Positions 27,004 through 36,048 of a DNA stretch of 64,000 nt are shown here, in pieces. The DNA is taken from positions 104,723 through 168,722 of the forward strand of contig CAZPEP010000064.1 of assembly GCA_964585685.1 (NCBI GenBank), given 5' to 3'. The notes beneath the pieces were generated by a model. The model was not told the DNA's origin. It was given only the letters and a program-made list of their open reading frames with translations, and ran no database searches. The position numbers were made by a program, and so were the translations under genes. How positions within the stretch are numbered: position 1 is the stretch's first letter; the number at the start of each line of letters is the position of its first letter. This DNA is from JALHVH01 sp964585685. Its GTDB lineage: Bacteria; Acidobacteriota; Aminicenantia; Aminicenantales; Saccharicenantaceae.

Positions 27004-28974
27004 TTAGCGATTGGAGCGCGTCGAATACCGGTACATGAAAACCGAAAGGAGGGCGAGCATGACGATGGCCAGGATCTCGCCCCACGAGTCGAAGCTCGTC
27101 CCGGGCCAGCGGACCGTCAGGCTCGCCTGCAATCCCGTGGCCGCGATGACCGCCGCGACGACCCCCGCGATGGAGCCCCCGGCGATATAGCCCGAGGCGA
27201 CGAGGACGCCCTTCTCTCCCCGCTCTTTGGCGAGTTTCTCGTCCCTTGTGCTCTTCCCGACGAGAAAGGCAATGATTCCGCCGAGGAGCACGGCCGTATT
27301 CAGCTGAATCGGCAGATACATCCCGAGGGCGAAGGCGAGCGCCGGAACGCCCGAGATGGCGAGGATGAGAGAGATGATGACGCCGAACGCGAAAAGAATC
27401 CACTGGACCCCCGCCCCGCCCCCCATGAGGCCGACGATGATCTCGCGCATCGCGGACGCCTGGGGGGCCGGCATCTGCTGGGAACCGAACTGGTACGTGC
27501 TCCCGAGGAGCATCATGGCGAGGGCGCATGCCGCGGCCGAAACGAGCACGCCCGTGAACTTGAACATCTGCTGGTTGCGGGGGGTCGCGCCGATCCAGTA
27601 GCCGATCTTGAGGTCGGTCGCGAAAGCCCCCGCCACGGCGAGCGCCGTGCAGACGACGCCGCCGATGATGAGCGCGACGAACATGCCCTTTTCACCTGAG
27701 AGGCCGAGCCTCGCAAGGAGGACGCTCGTGATGATGAGGGTCACGAGGGTCATGCCCGAAACGGGATTCGTCCCAATGAGGCCGATCGCCCGGGCGGCCA
27801 CGAGGGTGAACAGGAACGAGATGACGAGGGCGATGGCGACCCCGACGAGTCCGACGGTCGTCCCGGCCAGTCCGGTCCTGAAGAAGGCAAAGAGGCAGAC
27901 GGCCACGGCGGCGACACCGAGGAGCACCGTGCGCATGCCAAGGTTGCGGTCGGTCCGCGCGACGATCCCGCCTCCCTCGCGCGACGCGGCGATGCCCTTG
28001 ATTCCCAACCGGAACGACTGCGCGATCGACGGGAAGCTCCGGATGATCCCCAAGAGGCCGGCGCCCGCGATGCCGCCGATGCCGATGAGGCGGACGTAAT
28101 TGCTGAAGATCGCATCGACCCCCATCTCCGAGATCGGGACCGTCCCCGGCGGGATGATCCCGGTGAGGTGGGCGCCGATGAAATGGACGAACGGAATCAG
28201 GACGAGGTATGAGAGGAAGCTCCCAGAGGCGATGATCGCGGCGTATTTCAGTCCGACGATATAACCAAGCCCCAGAAGGGCGGCGAGGCCGTCGATACGG
28301 AAAACCATCGCTAAGCGATCCTCGAGCCAGGAGCCGATCCTCACCGAATGGAAGGTGATGATCTCGCGCCAGAGGCCGAACGCGAGCACGCCGAGGTCGA
28401 AGAGGAACGCGACCCCGGCGCTCCAGACGAGGACCTTGGCCTGGGACCCCGCGCCCTCGCCCGTGACGAGGATCTCGGTCGTCGCCATCGCCTCCGGAAA
28501 CGGGAGATGCCCGTGCTCCTTGACCATGAGAAACTGGCGGAGAGGTATGAGGAAGAAGATGCCGAGGCATCCGCCGAAGAACGCGGTGAGGAAGATGTGC
28601 CAGAAGCTCACCTTCAACCCGAGCATGTAGAGCGCGGGGATGGTGAAGACGGCGCCGGCCACGACGGCTCCCGAAGCCGCCCCGATGGACTGGATGATGA
28701 CGTTCTCGAGGATGGTGCTCCGTCGCGCGAAGATACCGGCGAGCCCAACGGCGAGGATGGCGATCGGGATCGCGGGCTCCATCCCCTGCCCCGCCTTGAG
28801 GGCGAGGTAGGCGGAGGCCAGCGAGAAAAGGATCGCCATGGCGAGGCCGATCCCGACGGAACGAGCCGTCACCTCGAGCGGTGAATCAGACGCTGGCACG
28901 ACCGGTTCATAGGTCTCGCCGGGCTTGAGCTCCCGGAATGCCGCCGGATGAAGCTTCTTGTGTTCCTCAGACAT
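27004..28974 (-). CDS. OPT-family oligopeptide transporter
   Basis: 656 aa, about 15 membrane segments. The N-terminus PLEVTARSVGIGLAMAILF and AYLALKAGQGMEPAIPIAI, together with the later GTNPVSGMTLVTLIIT and IGATPRNQQMFKF, fit prokaryotic OPT family members. These import oligopeptides or metal chelates, driven by protons. AAGGAGG precedes the ATG. Neighbouring secreted peptidase genes make peptide uptake plausible. It heads an operon with cydA and cydB. Confidence 0.9.
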   Translation of the reverse strand: MSEEHKKLHPAAFRELKPGETYEPVVPASDSPLEVTARSVGIGLAMAILFSLASAYLALKAGQGMEPAIPIAILAVGLAGIFARRSTILENVIIQSIGAASGAVVAGAVFTIPALYMLGLKVSFWHIFLTAFFGGCLGIFFLIPLRQFLMVKEHGHLPFPEAMATTEILVTGEGAGSQAKVLVWSAGVAFLFDLGVLAFGLWREIITFHSVRIGSWLEDRLAMVFRIDGLAALLGLGYIVGLKYAAIIASGSFLSYLVLIPFVHFIGAHLTGIIPPGTVPISEMGVDAIFSNYVRLIGIGGIAGAGLLGIIRSFPSIAQSFRLGIKGIAASREGGGIVARTDRNLGMRTVLLGVAAVAVCLFAFFRTGLAGTTVGLVGVAIALVISFLFTLVAARAIGLIGTNPVSGMTLVTLIITSVLLARLGLSGEKGMFVALIIGGVVCTALAVAGAFATDLKIGYWIGATPRNQQMFKFTGVLVSAAACALAMMLLGSTYQFGSQQMPAPQASAMREIIVGLMGGGAGVQWILFAFGVIISLILAISGVPALAFALGMYLPIQLNTAVLLGGIIAFLVGKSTRDEKLAKERGEKGVLVASGYIAGGSIAGVVAAVIAATGLQASLTVRWPGTSFDSWGEILAIVMLALLSVFMYRYSTRSNR

Positions 28975-29005
28975 GGGTCACGTCCTCCTTCCCCTTCGCG
29001 CAAGG

Positions 29006-29035
29006 ATGATATCCTCGGCCCCGAATCGATGTCAA
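29006..29035 (-). promoter_or_regulatory. Promoter of the OPT-cydA-cydB operon
   Basis: On the minus strand TTGACA (29030-29035), 18 bp, TATCAT (29006-29011). The spacer contains GGGGCCG, shared with several other promoters in this window. Expected mRNA start about 25 nt before the ATG at 28974. Confidence 0.7.
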
Positions 29036-29048
29036 GCGATCCGAATTC

Positions 29049-29118
29049 GGGGACACGATACCCGCTTACAATTTCCCGGAGCCGCCCGTGAAAACCGGGA
29101 ATTGGGTATTGCGTCCCC
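29049..29118. repeat. 70-bp imperfect palindrome (REP/RAYT-like)
   Basis: GGGGACACGATACCC (29049-29063) pairs with GGGTATTGCGTCCCC (29104-29118) with two mismatches; inside, TTCCCGG pairs with CCGGGAA. The transcribed hairpin would have two stacked stems. A sequence ending in the same GGTATTGTGTCCCC occurs at about 55394-55408. The 220 nt that follow to the aminotransferase gene hold nothing I recognise. Confidence 0.6.
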
Positions 29119-29338
29119 CAAAAACGCGTCGTCAAGGGCACGGACTATTTCTTCAATACGCGGAAAAAATGGACGCCGGCGGCGGGCCGGGAGCATCGCC
29201 GAGGATAATCATCATCCGGAGGGTGCGATCCCGGCACCGGGGGAGCTCGAAAACCGCTCAGCGCCAAAGAGCACGACGACAATCGCCGGAATGATGAGCC
29301 GTTCGGGGAATCCCTAGCCAAGCATGATCTTCTCGTTG

Positions 29339-30499
29339 CTACTTCAACACGGACCGGATTCGTTCAAGTCCGCGTTGAATGGTTTCGACCGAGGTGGCAT
29401 ATGAGAGCCGCAAGTACCCTTCGCCATATTCGCCGAAGGATGAGCCGGGCAGCAGGGCTACCCCGACCTTTTCTAAGATCAGGTTCGCCAGGTCATTCGA
29501 AGTCATCCCGGTTGCTTTGATGTTGGGAAAAACGTAGAAAGCGCCCTGGGGGGTCCGGCAATGGATGCCGGGGATGGCGTTCAGCCCGGCGACAATGACA
29601 TCGCGGCGGCGCTGATATTCGGCCACGACGGCATCCACCTGGGCCTGTTGGCCGAGCACGGCTTCCAGACCGGCATACTGGGTAAACTGGGCGGTGGAGC
29701 CAATCGAATGGGTGAGCAGCAACTCGACGCGATTTGCCAGTTCACGCGGCATGATGCCGTAGCCCAGCCGCCAGCCGGTCATGGCGAAGGTCTTTGAAAA
29801 ACCGTCCACAAGGATCGTGCGGGCTTGCATCCCGAGAATGGAAGTGATTGACGGCACTTGGCGCCCGTCATAGACGATACGGGCATAAATCTCGTCAGAC
29901 ATGACCCAGCAGTCGTATTGCAAGACCTTCTCGGCGATGTGTTCCAGGTCGGCCAGCGGCAGGACGCCGCCGGTGGGGTTGCTCGGTGAGTTGAGGATGA
30001 TCAGCTTTGTGCGCGCGTTAACCAATCGGTCGAAGGCCTCGAGGTCGAAGGAGAAATTGTTTTCCTCGAGCAGCGGCACGGCCACCGGTACGCCGCCGGC
30101 CACTTTGATCATGGCCTCGTAAGTGGGGAAGCCCGGATTCGGGTAGATGACCTCGTCACCCGGTTCGATCAAGGCCAGGGTGGGGAAAAACAAGGCCGGT
30201 TTCGCGCCCGGGCCGATGACGACTTCCTCCGGGTCGATGTGAATGCCGCGGCGGCGTCCACAGTCCTCCGCGATGACCTTTTTCAGCGAGGGCATCCCCG
30301 AGGGAGCCGTGTAGCGGGTGCGGCCTTCGGTGATGGCGCGAATGCCCGCCAGGCTGACGTTGGAAAAGGTTTCAAAATCGGGCTGGCCGATTTCGAAGTG
30401 AATGATATTTTTCCCAGCGGCTTCCAGCTGGTTAGCCCTTGCCAGCGCCTTGTAGGCGCCTTCGGGTTTCAGATGGTTGGTTCGTCGTGCATAAGCCAT
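29339..30499 (-). CDS. PLP-dependent aminotransferase class I/II (aspartate-type)
   Basis: 386 aa, fold-type I aminotransferase. Shown by FEIGQPDFETF near the N-terminus, LNSPSNPTGG near residue 167, VMSDEIYARIVYDG, and the lysine that holds PLP in VDGFSKTFAMTGWRLGYG. The C-terminal arginine motif is YLRLSYA. Probably an aspartate or branched/aromatic amino acid aminotransferase. It ends the two-gene unit with panB (gap 10 nt). Base composition is lower in GC than the genes on both sides and codon use differs. Confidence 0.88.
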   Translation of the reverse strand: MAYARRTNHLKPEGAYKALARANQLEAAGKNIIHFEIGQPDFETFSNVSLAGIRAITEGRTRYTAPSGMPSLKKVIAEDCGRRRGIHIDPEEVVIGPGAKPALFFPTLALIEPGDEVIYPNPGFPTYEAMIKVAGGVPVAVPLLEENNFSFDLEAFDRLVNARTKLIILNSPSNPTGGVLPLADLEHIAEKVLQYDCWVMSDEIYARIVYDGRQVPSITSILGMQARTILVDGFSKTFAMTGWRLGYGIMPRELANRVELLLTHSIGSTAQFTQYAGLEAVLGQQAQVDAVVAEYQRRRDVIVAGLNAIPGIHCRTPQGAFYVFPNIKATGMTSNDLANLILEKVGVALLPGSSFGEYGEGYLRLSYATSVETIQRGLERIRSVLK

Positions 30500-30509
30500 G
30501 AGCCGCCTG

Positions 30510-31364
30510 TTATAGCATTTTCTTGAGTTCGTCGTATTCCTCATCCTTCATGCCAAACCAGTTTTCCGGCTGGGGAAACTGCTTGCCGATGACCTGGTCG
30601 CGGTAGTTTTTCAGGCCATTCAGGATGACTTCGCCCGCGTTGCCGAAGACTTTTGCCATTTTGGGCTTGAACTTGGGATACAGCCCGAACATGTCATGGT
30701 AAATCAGGATTTGGCCGTGCGCATCCGGCCCGGAGCCGAGGCTCATGATGATGCAGTTTTCAGCCCGCTCGGTGATCAGTTTGCACAGGCGATCGGGGAC
30801 AAGCTCAAGCAGGATGGCGAAGGCCCCGGCTTTTTCCAATGCTTTGGCATCGTCCATGATCTTCTTGGCCAGCAAAGCGGATTTGCCCTGCACGCGGAAG
30901 CCGCCCAGCGCAGAGACCGACTGCGGCGTAAGGCCGAGGTGACCGATGGCGGGAATGCCAGCGTCGACGATCCCCTTAATGCGGTCAGCCATGGCTGCGC
31001 CGCCTTCCAGCTTGATGGCGTCACAGCCGGCTTCGGCCATGAAACGTCCGGCGTTGCGGATGGCACTTTCGACCGAGGCCTGGTAGGTCATATAGGGCAT
31101 ATCGCCAACCACAAAGACGGTGGGCGCGCCGCGGCGCACCGCGGACGCGTGGCGGATCATGTCATCCATCGTGACGGGCAGGGTGGAGTCAAAACCGAGC
31201 ATGGTCATGCCCAGGCTGTCTCCAACCAGGATCATCTCGATCCCGGCCTGTTCCTGCAAATAGGCGGTGGGGTAGTCGTAACAGGTCAGCCAGGTGATGG
31301 GTTCACCTTTTGCAACCTTGTCAAACAGGTAAGGCAAGGTGATTTTTTTGCGTGTTTCAGCCAT
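30510..31364 (-). CDS. panB: 3-methyl-2-oxobutanoate hydroxymethyltransferase
   Basis: 284 aa. First step of pantothenate (CoA) synthesis: ketoisovalerate plus methylene-THF gives ketopantoate. Motifs are WLTCYDYPTAYL, VGDSLGMTMLG (metal aspartate), VVGDMPYMTYQ and the catalytic glutamate in ILLELVP. ATG 31364 has AAGGAG 7 nt upstream. Adjacent aminotransferase may supply the keto-acid or beta-alanine side. Composition suggests transfer of this pair. A remnant of panE, the next gene of the pathway, lies 20 kb away at 10.3 kb. Confidence 0.93.
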   Translation of the reverse strand: MAETRKKITLPYLFDKVAKGEPITWLTCYDYPTAYLQEQAGIEMILVGDSLGMTMLGFDSTLPVTMDDMIRHASAVRRGAPTVFVVGDMPYMTYQASVESAIRNAGRFMAEAGCDAIKLEGGAAMADRIKGIVDAGIPAIGHLGLTPQSVSALGGFRVQGKSALLAKKIMDDAKALEKAGAFAILLELVPDRLCKLITERAENCIIMSLGSGPDAHGQILIYHDMFGLYPKFKPKMAKVFGNAGEVILNGLKNYRDQVIGKQFPQPENWFGMKDEEYDELKKML

Positions 31365-31485
31365 GGAGCACTCCTTTTTCAAAGATAGACATATGCTACC
31401 ATGAATATGGGCCAGAGCATAACCATTTTAATACGGCAGGCACGTGACCTGTTTGGGGAAATTCCTCCACTCGCAGTGGTCAGCG

Positions 31486-32784
31486 ATGACGACGCCGGAA
31501 GGCCTTGAAATTCCACCGAACCCTCCTTATACTCCGGCTGTGAGCGGAGATTCGAGAGGACCCAGCCATGTTCCACCCCGCGAGCCGCAGGGTTCCCCTT
31601 CTCGGCCTCCGTCCGGCAGATGCCTCGGAGAGGCTTTGAGGTCCATACGTAGGCGCCTTAACCTTAAGTTCGGGCTGATCTTGCCCCGCCTCAAGCGTTC
31701 GCTCTGGATCCTGGGCGATACGCCGGGTTCGTTCGAAACCGCCGGGGCCTTCATCCAATCTCTAGCCGAAGTGGTCCCTCAATATCGCCTGGTGATGATG
31801 TCTTCCGAGCCTCGAACCCGGGACTGGCTTCGAGAAAAATTCGTGGACGACGAGTTCTTGCCGCTCCCGCGGGATTCGGGAGCGGTCGCCCGGCGCTATT
31901 TCCGTAGGCTCCGCCCGGCGCTCATCGTCACTTTGGGCCCGACGGACTCGTGCCCGGGCTCGCTCTTGGAGAAGGCCCGGTCGAATTCCGTTCCGGTTGT
32001 CGCCATGATTCCCGGGGCGCCGGCGCCGGACGGCCCGGGCCTCCTCTCGCGCCTGCTTGAGCGCGCTCCATATGAGCATCCCGTGAACCAAGCCTGGCGC
32101 GTTCCGAACTGGCGGGACCGGGCGGGACAGAGCCGCTTCTGGAAATCGTGCGAGCCGTATTTCAGCAAGCGTCGCATCGACGACTGGGACACTCTGAGCC
32201 TAAGGCTGGGGAATCCCCAATCCATCCTATGCCTCGGAAACGGCCCGTCCTCGGAAGACCCGAGGCTCGCCGCCCTGGACTACGACTGCCTGATGAGAGT
32301 CAATTGGCGTTGGAAACTCCGGGGCTTTCGGACCGACCCGGATATCGTCTTTGTGGGTGACGCCGCCACGCTCCATCGCCTGTCCCCGCGCGTCTTCGGC
32401 CTGTGGAACATTTCGCTCGAATACGGGATGCTCCTCAGGTATCTTGTCACTCACGGGCCCCGCCGCATGGAATATTTCACCATGGAGCGGATATCCCCGT
32501 TGATCCGGAACCGTTCCTGGCCTGCCCGGCCGAGCAACGGCACGCTCATGGTGGCGGCAGCGGCCGCCCTCCGGCCGAAGCGGCTGACGATCGCCGGAAT
32601 AGATCTTTTCCGGAACCCCGAAGGCCGGTATCCGGGCGACGCCCGCTCCCTCAACGAATACTCGCGCGTCCACACGAGGGACGTGGACGTCGCCATTATC
32701 GACCTCGCCCTGAAGGACTATCCGGGCGAACTCGTCATCTTCGGCGATACTCTTCGCCGGGCCCTGGCGGACATACGTTCATAA
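31486..32784 (+). CDS. KdtA-like N-domain fused to sialyltransferase-like (GT42/GT29-type) domain
   Basis: 432 aa from ATG 31486; an upstream GTG at 31444 and the proline-rich first 45 residues leave the start uncertain. Residues about 70-180 resemble the N-terminal domain of KDO transferase WaaA: SLWILGDTPGSFETAGAFIQ corresponds to its IHGASVGE segment, and LPRDSGAVARRYFRRLRP to the LPxDxxxxVxRFL strand. The second half resembles CstII-type sialyltransferases: ILCLGNGPSSED (GNGPS nucleotide loop), MRVNWRW, and NGTLMVAAAAALRPKRLTIAGIDLF. The KdtA catalytic C-domain is absent. It precedes a heptosyltransferase by 0 nt, so a role in an LPS-core acidic sugar (Kdo- or sialic-acid-like) is inferred. 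Confidence 0.6.
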   Translation: MTTPEGLEIPPNPPYTPAVSGDSRGPSHVPPREPQGSPSRPPSGRCLGEALRSIRRRLNLKFGLILPRLKRSLWILGDTPGSFETAGAFIQSLAEVVPQYRLVMMSSEPRTRDWLREKFVDDEFLPLPRDSGAVARRYFRRLRPALIVTLGPTDSCPGSLLEKARSNSVPVVAMIPGAPAPDGPGLLSRLLERAPYEHPVNQAWRVPNWRDRAGQSRFWKSCEPYFSKRRIDDWDTLSLRLGNPQSILCLGNGPSSEDPRLAALDYDCLMRVNWRWKLRGFRTDPDIVFVGDAATLHRLSPRVFGLWNISLEYGMLLRYLVTHGPRRMEYFTMERISPLIRNRSWPARPSNGTLMVAAAAALRPKRLTIAGIDLFRNPEGRYPGDARSLNEYSRVHTRDVDVAIIDLALKDYPGELVIFGDTLRRALADIRS

Positions 32785-33822
32785 ATGAAAGCCTGTGTTT
32801 TTCTGCCGAACTGGGTCGGCGATCTTGTCATGGCCACGCCCACCCTTCGCGCCTTGCGCCGCCACCTGGGCTGCGAAGCCCGAATCGTCGGCATCATGAA
32901 GCCCTACCTGGCGGATGTCCTGGCCGGGATGCCTTGGCTGGACGAGATCTGGTTCTATGATCGCGCGGGGGCGGACCCCGAGGTCCGCCCCCCGGCCCTG
33001 GCCCATCGGCTCCGCCGCGCCCGGTTCGATCTAAGTCTGCACTTGACGAACGACTTCCTCTCGGCCTTCCTGGCTTGGGCCAGCCGTTCGGCCGAGCGGG
33101 TCGGCTATGCCCGCTACCGGAGGGGACCCCTCCTGACGCACAAGCTTTATCCGCCCCGCGCCGGAAGGCGTTTCATTCCCTTTTCAACGCTCGACTACTA
33201 TCTTCAACTGGCCTACGCCTTGGGATGTCCCCCCGAGCCCCCTAAGATGGAAATTTCGACCACGCCCGCAGACGAGCGCCGGGCGGACGATGCCTGGAAG
33301 AAGCTGGGCATAAGGCCAGGAGCGGAGGTCGTAGCCCTGAATTCGAGCGGCGCCTACGGCGCGGCGAAAATATGGCCGGACGAGCACTTCGCCGAACTGG
33401 CCCGGAGGATCGCCGGCGAGATGGGTTTCGATGTCCTTGTGATCTGCGGGCCGCAAGAGCGGGAGAGGGCAGCCCGGATCGAGAGTCAGGCCGGCCATGA
33501 GCGCGTCCGGAGCCTGGCCGGGCAGGAGCTTTCTCTGGGATTGACCAAGGCTTGCTTGAAGCGCTCCCGTCTGCTCATCACAACAGACAGCGGGCCGCGC
33601 CACTTCGCGGCCGCCTTCGGCCGTCCGGTCATAACCATTTTTGGACCCACGCACCAGGCGTGGAGCGATACGCACTACGATCGCGACACGCCGCTACAGC
33701 TCGACCTCGATTGCGGACCTTGCCAACAGAGGGTGTGCCCCCTGGGACACCACCGATGCATGCAGGATTTGTCGGTGGACCTCGTCTGGGCCGAAGTTCG
33801 CCGGCAGGTGGAAGGATTATGA
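32785..33822 (+). CDS. ADP-heptose:LPS heptosyltransferase-like GT9
   Basis: 345 aa. GT9 enzyme that adds L-glycero-D-manno-heptose to the inner core of LPS. FLPNWVGDLVMATPTLRALRR at the N-terminus and TTDSGPRHFAAAFGRPVITIFGPT near residue 265 are the family motifs. The cysteine segment CGPCQQRVCPLGHHRCM is typical of WaaF. Immediately follows the fusion gene and overlaps the next GT4 gene by 4 nt. Confidence 0.9.
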   Translation: MKACVFLPNWVGDLVMATPTLRALRRHLGCEARIVGIMKPYLADVLAGMPWLDEIWFYDRAGADPEVRPPALAHRLRRARFDLSLHLTNDFLSAFLAWASRSAERVGYARYRRGPLLTHKLYPPRAGRRFIPFSTLDYYLQLAYALGCPPEPPKMEISTTPADERRADDAWKKLGIRPGAEVVALNSSGAYGAAKIWPDEHFAELARRIAGEMGFDVLVICGPQERERAARIESQAGHERVRSLAGQELSLGLTKACLKRSRLLITTDSGPRHFAAAFGRPVITIFGPTHQAWSDTHYDRDTPLQLDLDCGPCQQRVCPLGHHRCMQDLSVDLVWAEVRRQVEGL

Positions 33823-34958
33823 AACCTATCCGCATCGTTGTCGTTCTCGATCGCTTTGACCCGCTTTATGGCGGGCTCGAGTCTTGGGCCGACCAATGGA
33901 CCCGGTGGCTCGTCAAGCGGGGGCATGAGGTCCATGTTGCGGCCTTTGACATCGCTCCCGACGGCGCCGGCCCGGGAGTCATTGCCCACGTCCTGCCGCG
34001 CACCTCAGGGCGGATCGCCCGGGCCGCCGAGGTCGAGAAGTTTCTAAGGCAGCAGAATCCCGATATCGTCCATGACCTGGGCGTCGGCTGGCGCTATGAT
34101 TTCCTTCAGCCGCATGCCGGGTCGCGCCTGTCCAACGCCCGGCAGGACTTGCTCAGCCTGGGCCGCTGGGCGCGGTTCGAACGGAGGCTCTCTCCATGGT
34201 ATGCCCGGCGGAACAGGGAATTTAGGGCCCTCGAAAAGCGCCAGTTCGGGCCCGGCCGTGGCATTGTGATCGCCGTCTCCCGCATGGTGCAGGCCGATTT
34301 GCGGCGCCGGTACGACCTGGACCCCGGCAGGATCAGGCTCGTCTACAACGGCATCGACCTGCGGCGGCTGGCCGGCCCGGACACCCAAAGGAGCCGCGAC
34401 GACCTCCGAAGATCCCTCGGGCTTCATGAGCAGGTCCTGTTTCTTTTCGTCGGTCACAACTTCCGCCTCAAAGGCCTCGGACCGAGCATCGAGGCGCTCT
34501 GCCTCCTGAACAGGGCCGGCCGGCCCTGCCACCTGGCAGTCATCGGTCGCGGCCCGCGCGAGGAATATCAGGCCATGGCCCGGCGTCTTGGCGTCTTCGA
34601 TCGCGTGACCTTTCATGGTTTCGTGTATGACGTGAGGCCCTTTTTCTACGGCGCCGACGCCTTCGTCTTGCCCACGTTTCACGACGCATGCAGCCTGGCC
34701 GTCGGGGAGGCCTGGGCTTGCGGCCTCCCCGTCATCACCACGCGCTTCAACGGCGCCGCGGAACTCATGACGTCCGGCGTCCAGGGATGGGTCCTCAACG
34801 ACCCCCGGGACGCACGCAAACTGGCCGACCGCATGGAATCGTTGCTGGACCCCGGCCTGAGGAATACAATGTCCGCGGCAGCCCGAGAACTCGGCTCCGG
34901 GCGATCTCTGGAGAACAACTTCGCTCGGATCGAAGAGATCCTCGAGGAGGCGCGATGA
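33819..34958 (+). CDS. GT4 family glycosyltransferase (WaaG-like)
   Basis: 379 aa, GT-B fold. N-terminal GGLESWADQWTRWLVKRGHEVHV, VYNGIDLRRL near residue 175, then the nucleotide-sugar region FHDACSLAVGEAWACGLPVITT with the ExxxxxxGxP motif. Resembles WaaG/PimB-type core glucosyltransferases. GAAGGA lies 2-8 nt before the ATG. Membrane-peripheral in the cytoplasm, in an operon with the heptosyltransferase. Confidence 0.88.
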   Translation: MKPIRIVVVLDRFDPLYGGLESWADQWTRWLVKRGHEVHVAAFDIAPDGAGPGVIAHVLPRTSGRIARAAEVEKFLRQQNPDIVHDLGVGWRYDFLQPHAGSRLSNARQDLLSLGRWARFERRLSPWYARRNREFRALEKRQFGPGRGIVIAVSRMVQADLRRRYDLDPGRIRLVYNGIDLRRLAGPDTQRSRDDLRRSLGLHEQVLFLFVGHNFRLKGLGPSIEALCLLNRAGRPCHLAVIGRGPREEYQAMARRLGVFDRVTFHGFVYDVRPFFYGADAFVLPTFHDACSLAVGEAWACGLPVITTRFNGAAELMTSGVQGWVLNDPRDARKLADRMESLLDPGLRNTMSAAARELGSGRSLENNFARIEEILEEAR

Positions 34959-34974
34959 AACCGGGCGGCGGGAC

Positions 34975-36048
34975 ATGAGGCGGCTGTTAGCCCTGGCCCA
35001 TACGGCTGACGACCCCGCCACCCGCTTCCGCATCGGCCAATACATCCCCTGCCTGGAGCTCGCGGGCTGGCACGTCAGCCTACGGACGAACCGGCCGCCT
35101 CGCCCCTGGCAGAGCCCGATCCGGAACCCCGTGCTGAGGGGCATCCATCAGCGCCAGGGCGTCTGGCGGCGGCGGGTGAACCGGTGGCGCGATATCCGGT
35201 CCGCCGCGGGCTTCGACGCCGTGTTTCTCAATCGCGATGTCCTCGAGAGCGACATCCGCTACGAACGGTTTCTCCTGCGGCGGAACCCGCGTCTCATCTT
35301 TGATTTTGACGACGCGATCTTTCTCGGCGGGAAGGATGCCCACGCCGCCTGGGTCTGCCGGAGGGCAGCCTGGGTGACGGCGGGCAACGCCGACCTGGCC
35401 GATTTCGCCCGGCAGTTCACTGACCGGGTGACGGTCCTGCCAACGGTCATAGATACGGACGCGTACGCGCAGGCCGATGTCCGCCCGGGCGGGAGGCCGT
35501 TCAGGGTCGGTTGGTGCGGCTCGGACCTTTCGATCCGCCAGACGCTCTTCCCCCATCTGGACCTGCTGGCCCGCCTCCAGCGGCGGCTCGGATTCGAGTT
35601 CGTGATCGTGACCCGGCCCCGGCCGCAACTCCCGAAGACTTCGCTCCGCTGGACTTTCGAGGAGTGGGACGAGGACAAAGAGACGCGGCTCGCCTCCTTT
35701 TTTGACGTCGGGATCATGCCCTTGACCTCGGACGAGTATCAGCGCTACAAGTGCGGCTGCAAGCTTCTTCAATATATGGCCTCAGGTCTCCCGGCGGTGG
35801 CTTCCCCCGTCGGGATCAACGTCCGGCTGATCGAGGCGGGGCACGGCGGTTTCCTGGCCGGGACGGAGGACGAATGGTTCCAGGCCATCGGCCGCCTGAT
35901 GTCCGAAGACCGGATATGCCGCGAAATGGGGTCCGCGGGAAGAGCCTATGTCGCCAAGGAATACTCTCTCCAAGCCTGGCTGCCCGTTCTCCTCGAGCTG
36001 CTGGACCGTGTGGCCGGCCTCCCCGCCGCCGGCCGCGCTAAACCTTGA
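34975..36048 (+). CDS. GT4-like glycosyltransferase, distant type
   Basis: 357 aa. The N-terminal half reads TRFRIGQYIPCLELAGWHV and RNPRLIFDFDDAIFL, the pattern of the divergent GT4 group whose N-domain carries a DFDDA motif. The C-terminal half has KCGCKLLQYMASGLPAVASPVG and ends in a helical tail. Probably adds a later core or O-chain sugar. It overlaps the 3' end of the convergent methyltransferase by 11 nt. Confidence 0.82.
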   Translation: MRRLLALAHTADDPATRFRIGQYIPCLELAGWHVSLRTNRPPRPWQSPIRNPVLRGIHQRQGVWRRRVNRWRDIRSAAGFDAVFLNRDVLESDIRYERFLLRRNPRLIFDFDDAIFLGGKDAHAAWVCRRAAWVTAGNADLADFARQFTDRVTVLPTVIDTDAYAQADVRPGGRPFRVGWCGSDLSIRQTLFPHLDLLARLQRRLGFEFVIVTRPRPQLPKTSLRWTFEEWDEDKETRLASFFDVGIMPLTSDEYQRYKCGCKLLQYMASGLPAVASPVGINVRLIEAGHGGFLAGTEDEWFQAIGRLMSEDRICREMGSAGRAYVAKEYSLQAWLPVLLELLDRVAGLPAAGRAKP

